Shown here in pieces: positions 36,858 to 49,300 of a DNA stretch of 64,000 nucleotides (position 1 is the stretch's first letter; each line of letters starts with the position of its first letter). A model generated the notes under the pieces. That model saw nothing but the letters and a program-made list of their open reading frames with translations. It made no database searches and had not been told where the DNA came from. This DNA comes from Phoenix dactylifera. Lineage: Eukaryota; Streptophyta; Magnoliopsida; Arecales; Arecaceae. A program made the position numbers and the translations under genes. Where the stretch lies: NCBI RefSeq assembly GCF_009389715.1, contig NC_052392.1, positions 40,467,668 through 40,531,667 on the forward strand, in the 5' to 3' direction.

Positions 36858-38095
36858 GCAAGAGCAACATTCTCCATTTGTTTTTGGATATCTTTCTAGA
36901 TTGTTGATGGATGTTTTCCAAAATAATAGATAATTTCTCCAGATTGGTTGCCGATATAAGACGAGTGTTTTCGTGCTATGCAATTGGCTGCTTTGCTAAA
37001 ACAGAACTTCTCATTTTTCCTCAGACATGATAATCCCATACGGTTGGAGCTTCTCATGTTCTATCCTTGCAATTTTTATTTTGACAAGAAAAAAAATTAA
37101 AAAAAAAATAAAGAGAGAGAGAAAGATATATAGAAAAGTATTGGATGTCTTTTGCCTGCCCACATGGTCCCCACCTGTCTGGATATGCTGCAACTAAATC
37201 AAATCTATGAGGCTATCTATGTTTTATACGGAAGGAAGGCGATCTTCGGTGATTGGGTGGGAAGTGTGGTCAAAAAATTTGACCTAAAATGACAACAGCT
37301 CGATATTGTGGTTTGCTTCACTTCAAAAGTAACTAATAGGTGAAACTTAACTTTTACTTTTATAAAGGCGCAAGAATTTTATTTGCTGTCTTCTAGGAGG
37401 GAAGGAAAAAAAAAGGAGTCCATTATGCTTGCTGATTGTCTACAAAAAAAAAAAAAAAAAGAAAAAAAAGTAGTTTTCTCGAACCAGCCATGATGACCTC
37501 AGGAAAGTTGACAGCGCATACTGCAAGCTCTCATAGGCCTCGCTTGGCTGCAGCATCACAAAAGCTTCTAAGAGATGGACTGCATCGAGAATAGAGGAAA
37601 TGATGCCGACCTCACTGAGTCACTGGATCGAGGTGTAAGGTGAAGTAGAAGCCGGTTGAGATCTCACGAACAATTCTAAAACAGCTCCACACTGACAAGA
37701 TTATTAATTGCATGCCCTGGTGATGATGCAATGAGCCATTAGTTATAAATTGAGAGCTTTAGCAACAGTAGCAGAGGCCCATGTAGAGGTGTTCGTCAGG
37801 ATAACAACAACTTGGTGACTGCAATCATATAGAAGTATCTTTGTGAAAACTAATTCTTTACAGATACCGAGTGTGTGATTTTGGCTGCCATTTTTTTTTT
37901 TAAAAAAAAAAAGCTTTTCTTTCGTGTAACGTGAAGCTGGTTCTTTATTAGTTCGGTTCCCTTCCTTTGTTTTTTTAGGCTTAATTTGGATTGGAAATCT
38001 GAACCAGAAACACTCATCTTATGCTGGTTTGATCCCGACTGAAGGATTGATATCAGACTGACGATCGTTGGTTGCTTATCGAGAAAAGGGTCAAA
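36665..38095 (+). repeat. Tandem segmental duplication, copy B
   Basis: This is the partner of 33355-34905, displaced by about 3.3 kb in the same orientation. It has many small indels and poly-A expansions (for example around 37442-37470). Similarity begins within the exon-3 equivalent and fades out near 38095, where both copies have GACTGAA…AAAAAGGG-type sequence. Confidence 0.85.
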
Positions 38096-39984
38096 CTATC
38101 TCACGAATCTCGAATTATTCAAAGTTTCTTAACAGAGGGTTGTACAGTCGGTCTATAAGAGACGATTGCTTAATCGACCAATGTAAAGTGGGATGTAAGA
38201 AATCTTTGTTACTGAGGTGTCAGGTTTTGGGCCTGCTGTCTGAATCTTAGGAAGGTAAAGATGGCACAGACTAAACTAAACCTATTAGCTATAATTATCA
38301 TTATATATAAAGCCTTAAGTAGATGTTGTAACTTACCTTTGACCTCCTCCGAGAAGGCCAATATCTGTCTGTTGTGAATGGTCCCCAATTGCCATGGTTA
38401 GCCACCACAGTGGAACACACAATATTCTTCATCTCTTTCCTGTTTATTAAAATAAATTGACGGGGCTGGAAAGGCAAGTATGCTCTCTCTTTTGTCAAAT
38501 TGAGTTATATATATGATGAGCAGGTCCCTCATGAGTCATCGCAAGTCAAACAATAATAGATTAGGATATTGGATCTTACCTCTCAAAGATTTGAATTCCC
38601 TATTTGGGGTCGGTTCCATCCAAGATTCAGTGGCAGGGACAAGTACCTGCTCTGACTCAAACCCATGTATATTAAATTCCCAACCGCAGCTATGCTGAGT
38701 TCTTAAAATGCGTTGTAGTTGGGGTTCCCAGTTCCCACCTAATCCCTCCTTCATTACTGTCGCAATGACTTTGGAGGATGAAACTAATCCCCCTAGTTTT
38801 TTTTTTTTTTTCTTTTCTGATTCATTCTCTTCTTTAAGCATGGCAGTAGTTATCGTGATACTTGTTTGCTAGTTGAGTAATGAGTCTGACCTGGGAGGGG
38901 GGGCAAAGGTCAGACCAAGAGTTAATTGTTGGTGACATGGTCCAGCCCTCATTACCTGGGGGGATGGGTGCATTCAAAAGAGTAGGTGTCATGCGGTGGA
39001 CTTGGATTCAATTGAAAGGCGCTCAAGGGGTGGGGGCCTCTTTTTTTTTTTATTTGAGCAGCTGCGCAGCTCTCGACGGCCGCTATCAAGAGATGAATGG
39101 TCATCAAACAACACGTACCATGAGCGACACGGTATGTGTTTATGGATAGGTCTAAGGCTGTCTGATCTCTGGCGGTGTTGTTATTGAGCCCAAACCAAGC
39201 ATATTGTGGGACATATGCATGGCTCGAGACTGTATGTGGTCCAAGGGGGGCATTGTTCATCTTCCCCCGAATTTGTGGGGAAGGTTACTTTATGCAGGAC
39301 TCCATTTACATCACCTTTGCTGTGAACTGTTCTCCATTCTGTGTCATTGTACTGAATCACTACTCACTAGCATCTATGTTTCGAGGAAAACGTTTTTCTC
39401 TATCATGCACTGCGCTCATGTGGTCCAGAGAGATGCAGCAGGGATGCGAGGACAAATAGCAGAGGTCTAGGGGATTCACAATATATATAGTAGAATAGAC
39501 TTCGGTGTTACTAAAATCCTGCATCTAACTTATTTTTCCGATGAAGACATCATTTTTGAAGGAGTAGTTACGCGATTTGATAATAGAAATATAAGTAATA
39601 AAAAAATAAAGAAGAGGAAAGAGCACTGTACGCATAAGAGAAGAAAGAGAAAATTTATCCAGGGACCAACGAGAACATGCAAATCTATAGTCGATTAAAA
39701 GTCTTCCAAGTGGATGGCAAGCAAGCAGTTCCATGCAAAAGGTCGTGCTTATCCTTGCTGATGCCGGAGCCTCACGTGGTCCAAATCTAAATTAGCATCC
39801 CAATGGATGGGGTAGGTAAAAAAATAAAAAGGGGAAGAGAGAGAGAGGCGAGATATTCTAAATTCTAATGGGGCAGACAGAGTCTGATGTTACGCCAGGG
39901 ACACCCAAAGGCCAGAGAGCAGAGCAGAGAGCTCTCATGGCTGACTCTTCGTAAAATAGTAACCGACAACTACACTAAATTGTC

Positions 39985-41860
39985 CTTGTGACCCAATTTC
40001 AAAGGATAGGGATTGGATTCTTATGACACTAACATTGACCTTTTCAAGCTCAATCATGCAATCCCATCATTAATTTTAGAAAAAAACGAAGCCGCTACGA
40101 ACCGAATGATATTCACCCTATAAGTGTTATACATAGCTGCATTATGATTGTGACCAAAATGTTGGCGGGCTGCTTGCAACTCTTCATAAATGATCTTATT
40201 GGCTCGGTGCAAATGGCTTACATTAAAAAAAAAATCAATTATGGATAACATTTTTTTGTGCCAATAAGATTTTGTTTCAATCAAGAAAGGCTAATATGGA
40301 TGAAATCATTTGCAAGTTAGATTTCTCCCAAACTTTTGATAGAATTGATTCTAAATTTTTGCTCAATCTGCTTCTGATTAGAAAATTTTCTTCAAGGTGG
40401 ATAGGCTTGCATAAAAACATTCTAGTATCTTGCAAAATTGTGATGAATGTGAATGACGAGATTGGAGATAGGATCTTTTGCAAGAGAGGGCTAAGGCAAG
40501 GAGATCCTCTTTTTTCATATCTTTTTTTTCTTGACGCTAGATTGGCAATATGGAAAAGCAAATTCTTGTCTTTTTGGAGGGAGATCAGCATCAATCAACT
40601 CCATACTCACCTCTCTCCCTATCTACTTTATGTCAATTTACAAGCTTCTAGCATGGGCGATCAAGAGGATTGATAAATATCGAAGATCTTTTTTATGGTC
40701 AAGCTATTCGAGTTGTCGTGGAGTATCAGTAAGGTTAATTAGAGTACAGTTTGTCTTCTAAAGGAGGATGGAGGTTTGGGAGTTGAGGATCTCGCTGAAT
40801 TTAATATGTCCCTATTATCAAAATGAGGATAGTGGTATCTTTTAAATGACCTAGAAATTTGGAGGAAGCGTGTACAATTTGCTTACCATAAAAAGTCAAA
40901 TTATTTATGAGTTGGAAACCTATTAGAAGGTGTTCTAATCTTTGGCATGACTTCATTAACGCTCTCCCTGCCTTTTAGAATAGAGCTCATTTTAAAATTG
41001 GCAATAGACAGAATATACTAGTTTGGAAAGATTCTTGGGTCTGTGATGCACCCCTCTAATTTCTATTCACAGCTTTTTACAATCTTAGCAAGAGAAAAAA
41101 TGGCATTGTTGCCGATCACTATAACCCACATTCTATGTCTTGGAGGCTTAGGAGACCATCCTCTGCCTCCTTGAAAGCTCGAACGCGGTTCATTAATCTT
41201 TCATCTCTCTTGGTTTCGGTCACTCTTAATTAGGTAGAAGACTATATATATTAGAAATTGAGTAGCAATGGGTCATTCTCTACAAAATAACTTTACCATT
41301 TCTTGAATTTTAGAGGTATCAAATGTAAATTTGCTCACTCGTTGTGGAAGCTTTCAATACCACTTAAAATCAAATGCTTTCTTTGGTTGTGTTAGAAAAA
41401 AAAGCTTAACACTCGAGAAAACTTTGGAAAAAAATTGGGTAAGCATTTTGGCAGTTGTGTTCTGTGCCATAATACAAGTGATACTGTTGATCATCTCTTC
41501 TGTACTTGTAAGTTCTTTTCCACTATATGAAAGATCATTTGTTTTTTTGTTGGGGTGCTTCATCCTCAACTAAGTTTTGAAAATATATACATTGATTGAA
41601 GGTTGAACCATTTTACAAAATTTGCTCAGTCCACTATTCTCATGCTGATTACTGCTATATGTTGGACTTGTTGGAAGGAGCGTAACTCTGAAATTTTTCT
41701 AAATAAAAGATCTTCAATTGCTGCAGAGGGACTTAAATGTTTCAATGACTAGTCAGGGCTATGCAATCCTAATATGCAGATGGAGCTAGGAAGAATCTGG
41801 TCCAAAATGAAGTATGCTACCTCTAAGCATGTGGATGAAAGAATAAGATGAAAGAGAGTT
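39985..41860 (+). mobile_element. Decayed L1-type LINE, reverse transcriptase and zf-RVT remnants
   Basis: Plus-strand pieces follow plant LINE ORF2 order. First, LFKLNHAIPSLILEKNEA (the 'LN-AIISLIPKK' block) lies near 40010. KMLAGCLQLFINDLI near 40160 follows, then ANMDEIICKLDFSQTFDRID and GLRQGDPLFSYLF (40300-40540). ILVWKDSWV-type sequence near 41020 and TAICWTCWKERNSEIFLNK near 41655 represent the C-terminal zinc-binding region. The RT catalytic YxDD segment is not preserved; the frame breaks after FSYLF and about 250 bp of core RT are missing. Numerous stops and frameshifts show it is inactive. The 5' half (endonuclease) is absent, consistent with 5' truncation. Borders are approximate. 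Confidence 0.85.
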
Positions 41861-41869
41861 TTTCCTTGA

Positions 41870-43164
41870 TATTTCTCTCTTTGAAACACTTAAAATTGCT
41901 TTGTGAATTGAGTTAAGAAAACACACGGACAAAGCAGGGAGAAGGAAGGAAAAACTATTCTGTAATTTCTTTCCTCCTTCTAACCATCCTCTCTCATATT
42001 TGAATATTAGGTGATCGTGGTCGGGCTAGCCGGTCAAAGACGACAAAGCTATACCCAAAAAACTAACAGCTAACTTAATGCTAAAATTTTAATTATAGTC
42101 AAATGAAAACTTCAAATTGATAATTGTAAAGTCAACATGGACATCTTTTTTAAAATCAACTTGACAAACTTGGGTTACTGCTGCTAAGACCTTGAATGAT
42201 TACACCAACATATTAACGATACTAGTTCGCTGGTGCAAGCACATTGTTGCCATCAAAATTCGGCCCGATCTACAAAAGAAAATTGGCGGACTTTGTCTAG
42301 TGGGATTCTCGAATATCTAAGTTAGGCTAAATTTGAGAAGATAGTGAAGATTTGAGAGTGTTAGGAAAGATGGACGTCCATTTTAACTACGTGGCGAGCA
42401 ATAACCGTTTCCATATTATGAGACGTACGTTACGTGGGACGTACAATTATGGGCCGATCCGTAATGGCTGTCCGCGGGACGAGCTCTTAACTATCTTTAT
42501 GGTGGCTTTAGTGGAGGCCATACGACAAGCTTCCATTGGACGGCCTGATTAGATCAGCAGCGGTCGGACGCAAGACGTATAAGACGTGTCAGATATTCAT
42601 CTCCCTTTTGCTCTTTTTCTCCTCATGCTCTCGATTCATTCAATACTCATCTTTCAAGAAAATATATAAAATGGAGGTCAACAGCCGACCGCCGAAAGAT
42701 ATGGCCCATTGGTAGATGACAAGGTGCAGGAAAGATGTTGCTTGTGAATCGCGGCCATTTACTAACATTTCTTCCCAATACATATCTCCTCTTTAATACG
42801 GCAGAGAGATTCTTAGTTTGCTGCCTAAATTTTAGGTGAAACAGAGCAGTTAAGCGCATGAAGAAACCTTTGAGCATAAACTAAGACATGGACGGCAGGA
42901 GACGAGAGCATATTTCCAATGGTGGGGGATAATCCAGGCGCAAAAGCACCAAAATAATGTCTTAGGTTTGGAGTCGTGGGTCGGGCGGGCCGGGGATGCC
43001 AACCCCCAACCACTTTTTCCAGGTACTATCATATGATCGATGGTCTGTCCGCGCCTCCTTGGAAATTTGCTTCTTGGTAGGAGGAAAACATGGTCTCCGG
43101 TGTTGAAAAGAGGACTTGGGGCATGGAAATAAATGGCTGTAGATTATTAATTAGTCAAACCGAG

Positions 43165-43199
<35 letters not shown>

Positions 43200-45415
43200 T
43201 GGGTTTGGTGCTTGTGGCGTTGGTCCCGGAGTGGGGCCCTCCCGGCCCACGGCTGGGATGCTCTCCTGCCCCAACACTCGAACTCATGGTCCCCACCCCA
43301 AATTTATTCATACAAAAATCATGCGCTCGCTCATGTATGCCTGCATGTACATGCCATTTCATGTCAGCCACACATGAGACTTTTCTTTCATTCATTCATT
43401 GGAGATGAAAGTTTCTGGAGTCGGTGATCTGAGTACATCTGGGTCGAAGAGGCGCTACAGAGGATTTCTGAAAGAGTGTGGCTCTTATATGGCCACGCAT
43501 GTGCAAAAAAAAATTGATGTTATTAGTTGGATTGTTTTTTTTGCTGCTCACTATTTTGATGGCTTTGTATGGAGAAACTAAGACTTTCTGCTGAAGCTCT
43601 TTAGTGAGCGGCTTTGTAGGAGGTGGAGAAAAAGAAGAGCTCTCGCAAATCTTGAGATGTTCAGGGTTTTTTTTGTTTTTGTTTTTTTGATAAGATAACG
43701 ACATTTCTTTCGAGTCTTCATCTCGTAGCCTGGAAAGTTAGACGTGATCCGGTCACCAATGAGGAGCAATCATGGAGGTGTTATGCTGCAGGGCCATTTT
43801 CGCCTGGTTAGATGCAGGTCTCACCTACCGCTTAAATATTATCAAAATAATAATAAATAATTTAAAGAAAAATCGAGGAGGAAACCAGTGGGTCTTCATT
43901 CCCTTCTCCCTCTCAAATCTGGCGGCCATCAGGGGCTTTAGCTCACCTACCGTGGCTTCTCGGGCCCGGCATTACCTTTGCCGCCTCCGTCTTGCCATTC
44001 TCAAGCCCTCCAATACACCATCACCATCACCTTGAGCCTTGGGATCAATCAAATTAAGGATGGCTCTATTTTTGAGATCAAGTCATTGATTTTTTTAATT
44101 AAAAAAGAGAGTCGTATTGTTTAACTTCGGATCGATGCATCTCAGCTTTCTCCTACACTATATATATAAAAGAAAAAGCTAAAATTAGAAGGCATACGGT
44201 GCATGTATGAGAGGGAAATGCAGACAGGCACGGGCATTTAGAAAGCTTCGTATTCTATCTTGGGCAAGAGGTGGGCTGCATGGTCATGCTATTACATGCC
44301 AGTTCCATGTATGATGAAATGTGCTCAAAATCGTGCAGCTGGTTGTGTGGAGGAGAGACCTTGGGATACAATGTATGGAGAGATATTTCAGGAGTTGCAT
44401 CAAGATCCTGCCAAAATTTAAATATAGTATCAATATGAGAGACACATTATTATTATAATCATGCTTGTTCATAAATAGTTCACAATCTAGGATGCTAGAA
44501 GGCGCATTCAAAACTATTTTAACTTCGAACATTTGTTTATTCTGTAAAAGATCTTTAAAATGATCATGATAAAATCTTAAATAATCCTGGTATAAAACAA
44601 AAGGAGGGAGCTATCTTATATAGCTTGGACATGGGGCCATCCAACATCTGTTTGAGGCTTTACCTCTGCACATGCAAGTTGCACTTGGGATGCAGGTTAA
44701 CTAAGAGGGCCAAGTCAGCTGTCGGAGTAATTTCATTCTTTTTGTATTTCATGCATGTGTCGACCTTAGGGATATTGTCTGATCTTTTATTACGGCATGC
44801 ATGAAATGCAGGCGAAAAATACATGATCCGATATTGTAATAAGAATTCTCAACATCTACAACGTTTAACACTATAGTAAACAAATAGGATTTTAAATCCT
44901 AAATACCTTGTGGAAATATGATGAATCGCTCTAATAACAAAATCTAATAATTGATTTGATTTTATATTTTAGGACCCATCAACTCTTCTGTATTTTAAGA
45001 TGCATGTGTTAATTGATTTGGATTGGTTGATATTTATTTGTGCTGCAAGCAAGAAGTTCTGTTTGGTACATCCTTTATGGTCTACATAAAGAATAAATAA
45101 ACAAAAAAAATACAAAAAATATATTTTTTCTATTTTAGATTTCAAAATTTCTAAATATTAAAAATGATATATTACCTAAAGTTAATTATAGAATTTTGGC
45201 TTAAATCTTTGAGATAATATGCGGTTTGCTTCATCATGCACGCATCCATTGCACACTTGCATGATTACAAGAAAAGATTTCTTTGCGTTTTGGCATCTTA
45301 AAATACTGAGTAAAAAACAAAAGTCCACCCACTCCATCCATTTTATGGACGCGATGATGATGGCGACCATGATGATATGACGATGGAGGGCATCGGGCAG
45401 CAATTTTGTTACATC
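41870..45415. other. Intergenic DNA, no gene seen
   Basis: This is mixed-composition sequence with an (AG)n run at 43169-43196, and it includes short frames (up to about 100 codons) without recognisable domains. A moderately GC-rich patch (42350-42560) has a 66-codon frame of unknown meaning. The region ends at the promoter of the phosphatase gene. Confidence 0.45.
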
Positions 45416-45416
45416 T

Positions 45417-45419
<3 letters not shown>

Positions 45420-45454
<35 letters not shown>
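45420..45454. repeat. (AT)n microsatellite at the phosphatase promoter
   Basis: About 17 AT units lie roughly 100-200 bp before a pyrimidine-rich leader. It could supply TATA function for the gene starting at 46303, but the position of the transcription start is not determinable by eye. Confidence 0.9.
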
Positions 45455-45458
<4 letters not shown>

Positions 45459-45992
45459 TTAATTTGACTCTTGAGACCATCAAATCCAATCATGCAAGCG
45501 GAAAAGAAGACGACATACGACCCATGTAAATTCCCAAACCAAAACCCCCCATTTCCACTTTCAACTCCATCCCCGGAGACTCTCTCTTTTACCCTCCCAA
45601 ACCATTTGAAAACTCCGAGAAAGAGACCCCTCCCCCAGTCCCGGTCCCTGACGGGGATGAAGTGAACTCACTCTCCCCTCTCTCTTCCCCCTCCTCACTC
45701 CCCCAAAACAAACACCCACCCATCCATTTCTTTCCTCAGGATCCAAACAAAAACCCCATTTCCTCCTTCCCATCCCCTTCTCACCTCCCTTTCTCCCCTC
45801 CAAGCTGCCTCCTTTCCTTCAAGATCTCCGCAAAGGCGTCGCCTTTCCTCCCCTTTCCCTCTCCCCAGTCTCCCTTCCTCGCCCTTTTCTATCTTCTTCT
45901 CGCAGGATTCGCCAGTTGTGCGCCTGGATCTGCTGTCTGAGGTGCTTGATCCAGGGATCCGTGGGAGCTTCGCCGGCGCTTCGCGAGGGCAC

Positions 45993-46064
45993 ATGATGGC
46001 TGCTCCTTTTGCTAAATCTCTGTTAGTTTTCTATGTTCTCGGATCCGAGATTTGGTTTTTCTAG
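45993..46064 (+). promoter_or_regulatory. Upstream ORF 1 in the phosphatase leader (23 codons)
   Basis: ATG ATG at 45993/45996 opens a 23-residue frame (MMAAPFAKSLLVFYVLGSEI…) that ends at TAG 46062-46064. A minimal ATG-CCG-TAG follows at 46088. The uORF lies in the long pyrimidine-rich leader, unless a leader intron removes it. Confidence 0.55.
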
Positions 46065-46114
46065 CCTGGGATTCTTGGTGGGATTTGGATGCCGTAGTTG
46101 CTGAGCTGCTGCTT

Positions 46115-46291
46115 ATGATGCAAACGCACTGGAAAGGGGCTCATAGGGTTGAGGGATTCTTCGGGATTTCGCGGCCGCCGCAGTCCGAGCTGAGCTGCTG
46201 GCTTATGGTGCAGAGCCGGAGAACCCCCCCTGTCCAGAGATCTCTCGGTAGAGCGCTCGCCGGTGGCCGGATGGTTATTTCACGGTGTTAG
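46115..46291 (+). promoter_or_regulatory. Upstream ORF 2 in the phosphatase leader (58 codons)
   Basis: ATG at 46115 (second ATG at 46118) opens 58 codons that close with TAG at 46289-46291, only 11 bases before the main ATG at 46303. This close spacing would allow reinitiation or repression of the main frame. An alternative is that the GTGTTAG at 46285-46291 is a splice acceptor and this segment is leader intron. Confidence 0.5.
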
Positions 46292-46302
46292 GGAAGTGGG
46301 TA

Positions 46303-49300
46303 ATGGGGAACAGTACTTCTCGAGTCGTTGGTTGCTTCGTGCCGCTAGGAAATGGGAAAGAGGGGGTCAATTTGGAGTTCTTAGAGCCCCTTGATGAAGG
46401 ATTGGGCCATTCCTTCTGCTATGTTAGGCCAGTGATTGCTGATTCCCCTGCCATAACCCCGTCAAATTCTGAAAGGTATACTGTAGATTCGAGCATCCTT
46501 GATTCGGAGACGCACAGCGGCTCCTTTAGGCAGGAGATAGCCGAGGATTTGGCTGCTGGGGTGCAGAGGGTCAGCAAGAACTTCTCTGAGACCACCTTTA
46601 AAACCATATCAGGGGCTTCGGTCAGTGCAAATGCCTCGACTGCTCGGACCGGCAATCCGAAGATGCTGCTCTCAGGCGATGCCCAGGAGCCTGCTGCTTC
46701 GTTCGAGAGCACGGCATCCTTTGCTGCGATCCCTCTGCAGCCGGTGCGGCGCGGGTCTGGGCCGTTGAACGGGTTCCTGTCGGGACCCTTGGAGAGGGGA
46801 TTTGCTTCAGGGCCTCTGGAAAGAGGGGCGGGTTTCATGTCAGGGCCTTTGGACAAGGGTGCTTTCATGTCCGGTCCTCTCGACGGTGCTGATAGGAGTA
46901 ACTTCTCAGCTCCACTTGCTTATGGCCGGAGGAGGCCGGGGTTTGGACGGCTCATGAGGAGCATGAGTAGGCCCATGAAGATTGCGCTCTCAAAGACTTT
47001 CACAAGGCGCTCTCAGGGTCCTCCTGGATGGGTGCAGCGGTTCCTTTTGCATCCGATGACGCAGTTGGTGTGGCATTCCAAGGAGGCAAGGTTTCGAGCG
47101 GAAGCTCCACAGAGTTGTGTGGAGGTTGGGCCATCTGAACCCGAGTACAGCAATACACGTAATTTGCAGTGGGCTCATGGCAAGGCCGGAGAGGACAGGG
47201 TGCATGTCGTGCTGTCTGAAGAGCAAGGGTGGCTATTTGTTGGGATATATGATGGTTTCAGCGGTCCCGATGGACCTGATTTCTTGATGAGCAATCTGTA
47301 TAAAGCTATAGATAAAGAGTTGGAAGGATTGCTATGGGATTATGAAGACAAGCCTGGAAAAAGTGTACCTTCATCTGGTCTTATTGAAAATGATGCGGTT
47401 GGGGTTTCTTCAGAGTTTGTAAAGGAAGAATGTGTAGGTTCTCAGTTGCACAATGATGTTTTGGAAAAACAAGGTGAAAATCCTTCTCAAGCACATGATG
47501 AATGTTCCAAAAAGCAGTGCAATGAAGAAGTTGTACCTATCCAGTCAGACGAGGATGCAACTGGAGTGGAAACTACAGTGAAAAATGGGTCAGGTGAAGC
47601 ATTCATGGAAGCTGATGAAATAGTAGAGGAAAAAGATGGATCTAAGGACATAGGCCAGCTGCAAAGTGAAGCTGGCCAAGACTATAGCACAAATATGGGT
47701 GATAGAAATTCAGAAACAGCAAGCCATGTCAATGCACCGGAGAGCGAAGCCTCCTGCACTGCAGCAACCAAATTGGCAAGCCAATGCAGAAAAAGCAAGC
47801 GCCTTTATGAGCTGCTTCAGATGGAACTGCTGGAAGACTATGGTTCGAGGGAGCCTTGGTTAGCATCAGAAATTGGAAAGAAGAGGAGTTCCTGGGATTT
47901 GCAATCAAGTGCCAGTGAAGACTTGAGTACCAGAGAAAGCTTACCAACAGCACAGCCTGTTTCTTGCTCTTCAAGTATCAAAGGAGAAAGTTCATGTCAT
48001 GTGGAAGATGCTGGCAGTCCAAGGGAAAGTGAGGGTGTTTTGGGGAAAGATTCCAGAGATTCAAAGCACAGCTCTGTCGCTTCATTTTCTGCTTTGGGGC
48101 ATAGGCAGATGATGAAGAGATCATTGATCGGGTTGAAATTGAGGAAAATGTACAGAAAGCAGAAGTCATTGCGTAAGAAACTTTTCCCCTGGAGTTATGA
48201 TTGGCACAGAGAACAGCCCCAAGCTGATGAGAGGGTAGTTAATCCGTCAGTAGTCATTAGGAGATGCAAGCCAGGGCCAGTGGATCATGATGCGGTACTG
48301 AGGGCAATGTCACGAGCTCTTGAAGCAACAGAGGAAGCTTACATGGAAATGGTGGAAAAGGCGCTCGATAAAAATCCGGAGCTTGCACTGATGGGCTCAT
48401 GTGTTCTTGTGATGTTGATGAAGGATCAGGATGTTTATGTCATGAACCTCGGTGACAGTCGTGTTATCTTGGCACAAGACAGGCTAAATGATCGCCATGT
48501 TAACCAAAATCTTGTAAAAGATGATACGAAGCATCGAAACCGGTCAAGGGAGTCAGTTGTTCGTGTGGAGTTAGACAGGATCTCGGAGGAGTCTCCTATG
48601 CATAACCCCAACAGCCGTGTCTGCAACATTAACAAGAATAGGGAACTCTCTCTTTGCAGATTAAAGATGAGGGCTGTACAGCTGTCTACTGATCATAGTA
48701 CCAGCATCAAGGAGGTAACTGATAAATAGTTATGAATTATTTGCTTGTTACCTTAGAAGTTTACTCTAGCTAGTTCTCAATTAATCTATTACATAGAACC
48801 TGGTTGGATTTATGTTGCAAAATGCCTTAACATATATGCAAAGTCACTTGATATCTTTGTGAAAAATGCTTATCTTTTCTAATCAGTCAGTGATTGAGAA
48901 TATATCAAAATGCTACTTTTGTTTATATTGTTACATAAACTATTGCAAGCCTGTTTATAATCATAGAGTATCCATGAAGTTGTTGATATTGTTGAATTTT
49001 CTTCCCGTTTTAATGGATTACGTACATCTATATCGTCATATTTAGCTACATGATATTGTTCATGATAATTATTAGCATCGCATAATCTTCTACATCTAGC
49101 AATTCTTCACACCCTGCCCCCCCATTTCCTGCGTAAATCAAACTATATTAATCAATACTTAGCTAATGGTGATGAAATTGTGCTTCTAATTTATTCTTTT
49201 GCTGCCAGAAAGCAATATTTGAATTAGTTCTATGAATTCTGTAGTTCTTATTGGACTCAATAAACTTTCCCAGACAGAGAAAGGTTATATATTGAAATGG

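Larger units (their letters stand above)
33530..39980. other. Intergenic DNA dominated by a local duplication
   Basis: The duplicated blocks occupy 33.4-34.9 and 36.7-38.1 kb. Between them, 34.9-36.66 kb has no recognisable content apart from an AAAAT repeat (35962-35991). From 38.1 to 39.98 kb I see no gene; frames of up to 102 codons there show no family signature. A short purine-rich AGAG tract lies near 39838-39850. Confidence 0.5.

Noticed and set aside
42352-42552. 66-codon plus-strand frame with moderate GC content
   Set aside because: No ATG at its start (TTG only), no recognised domain and no promoter or splice evidence. Left as unexplained intergenic sequence.
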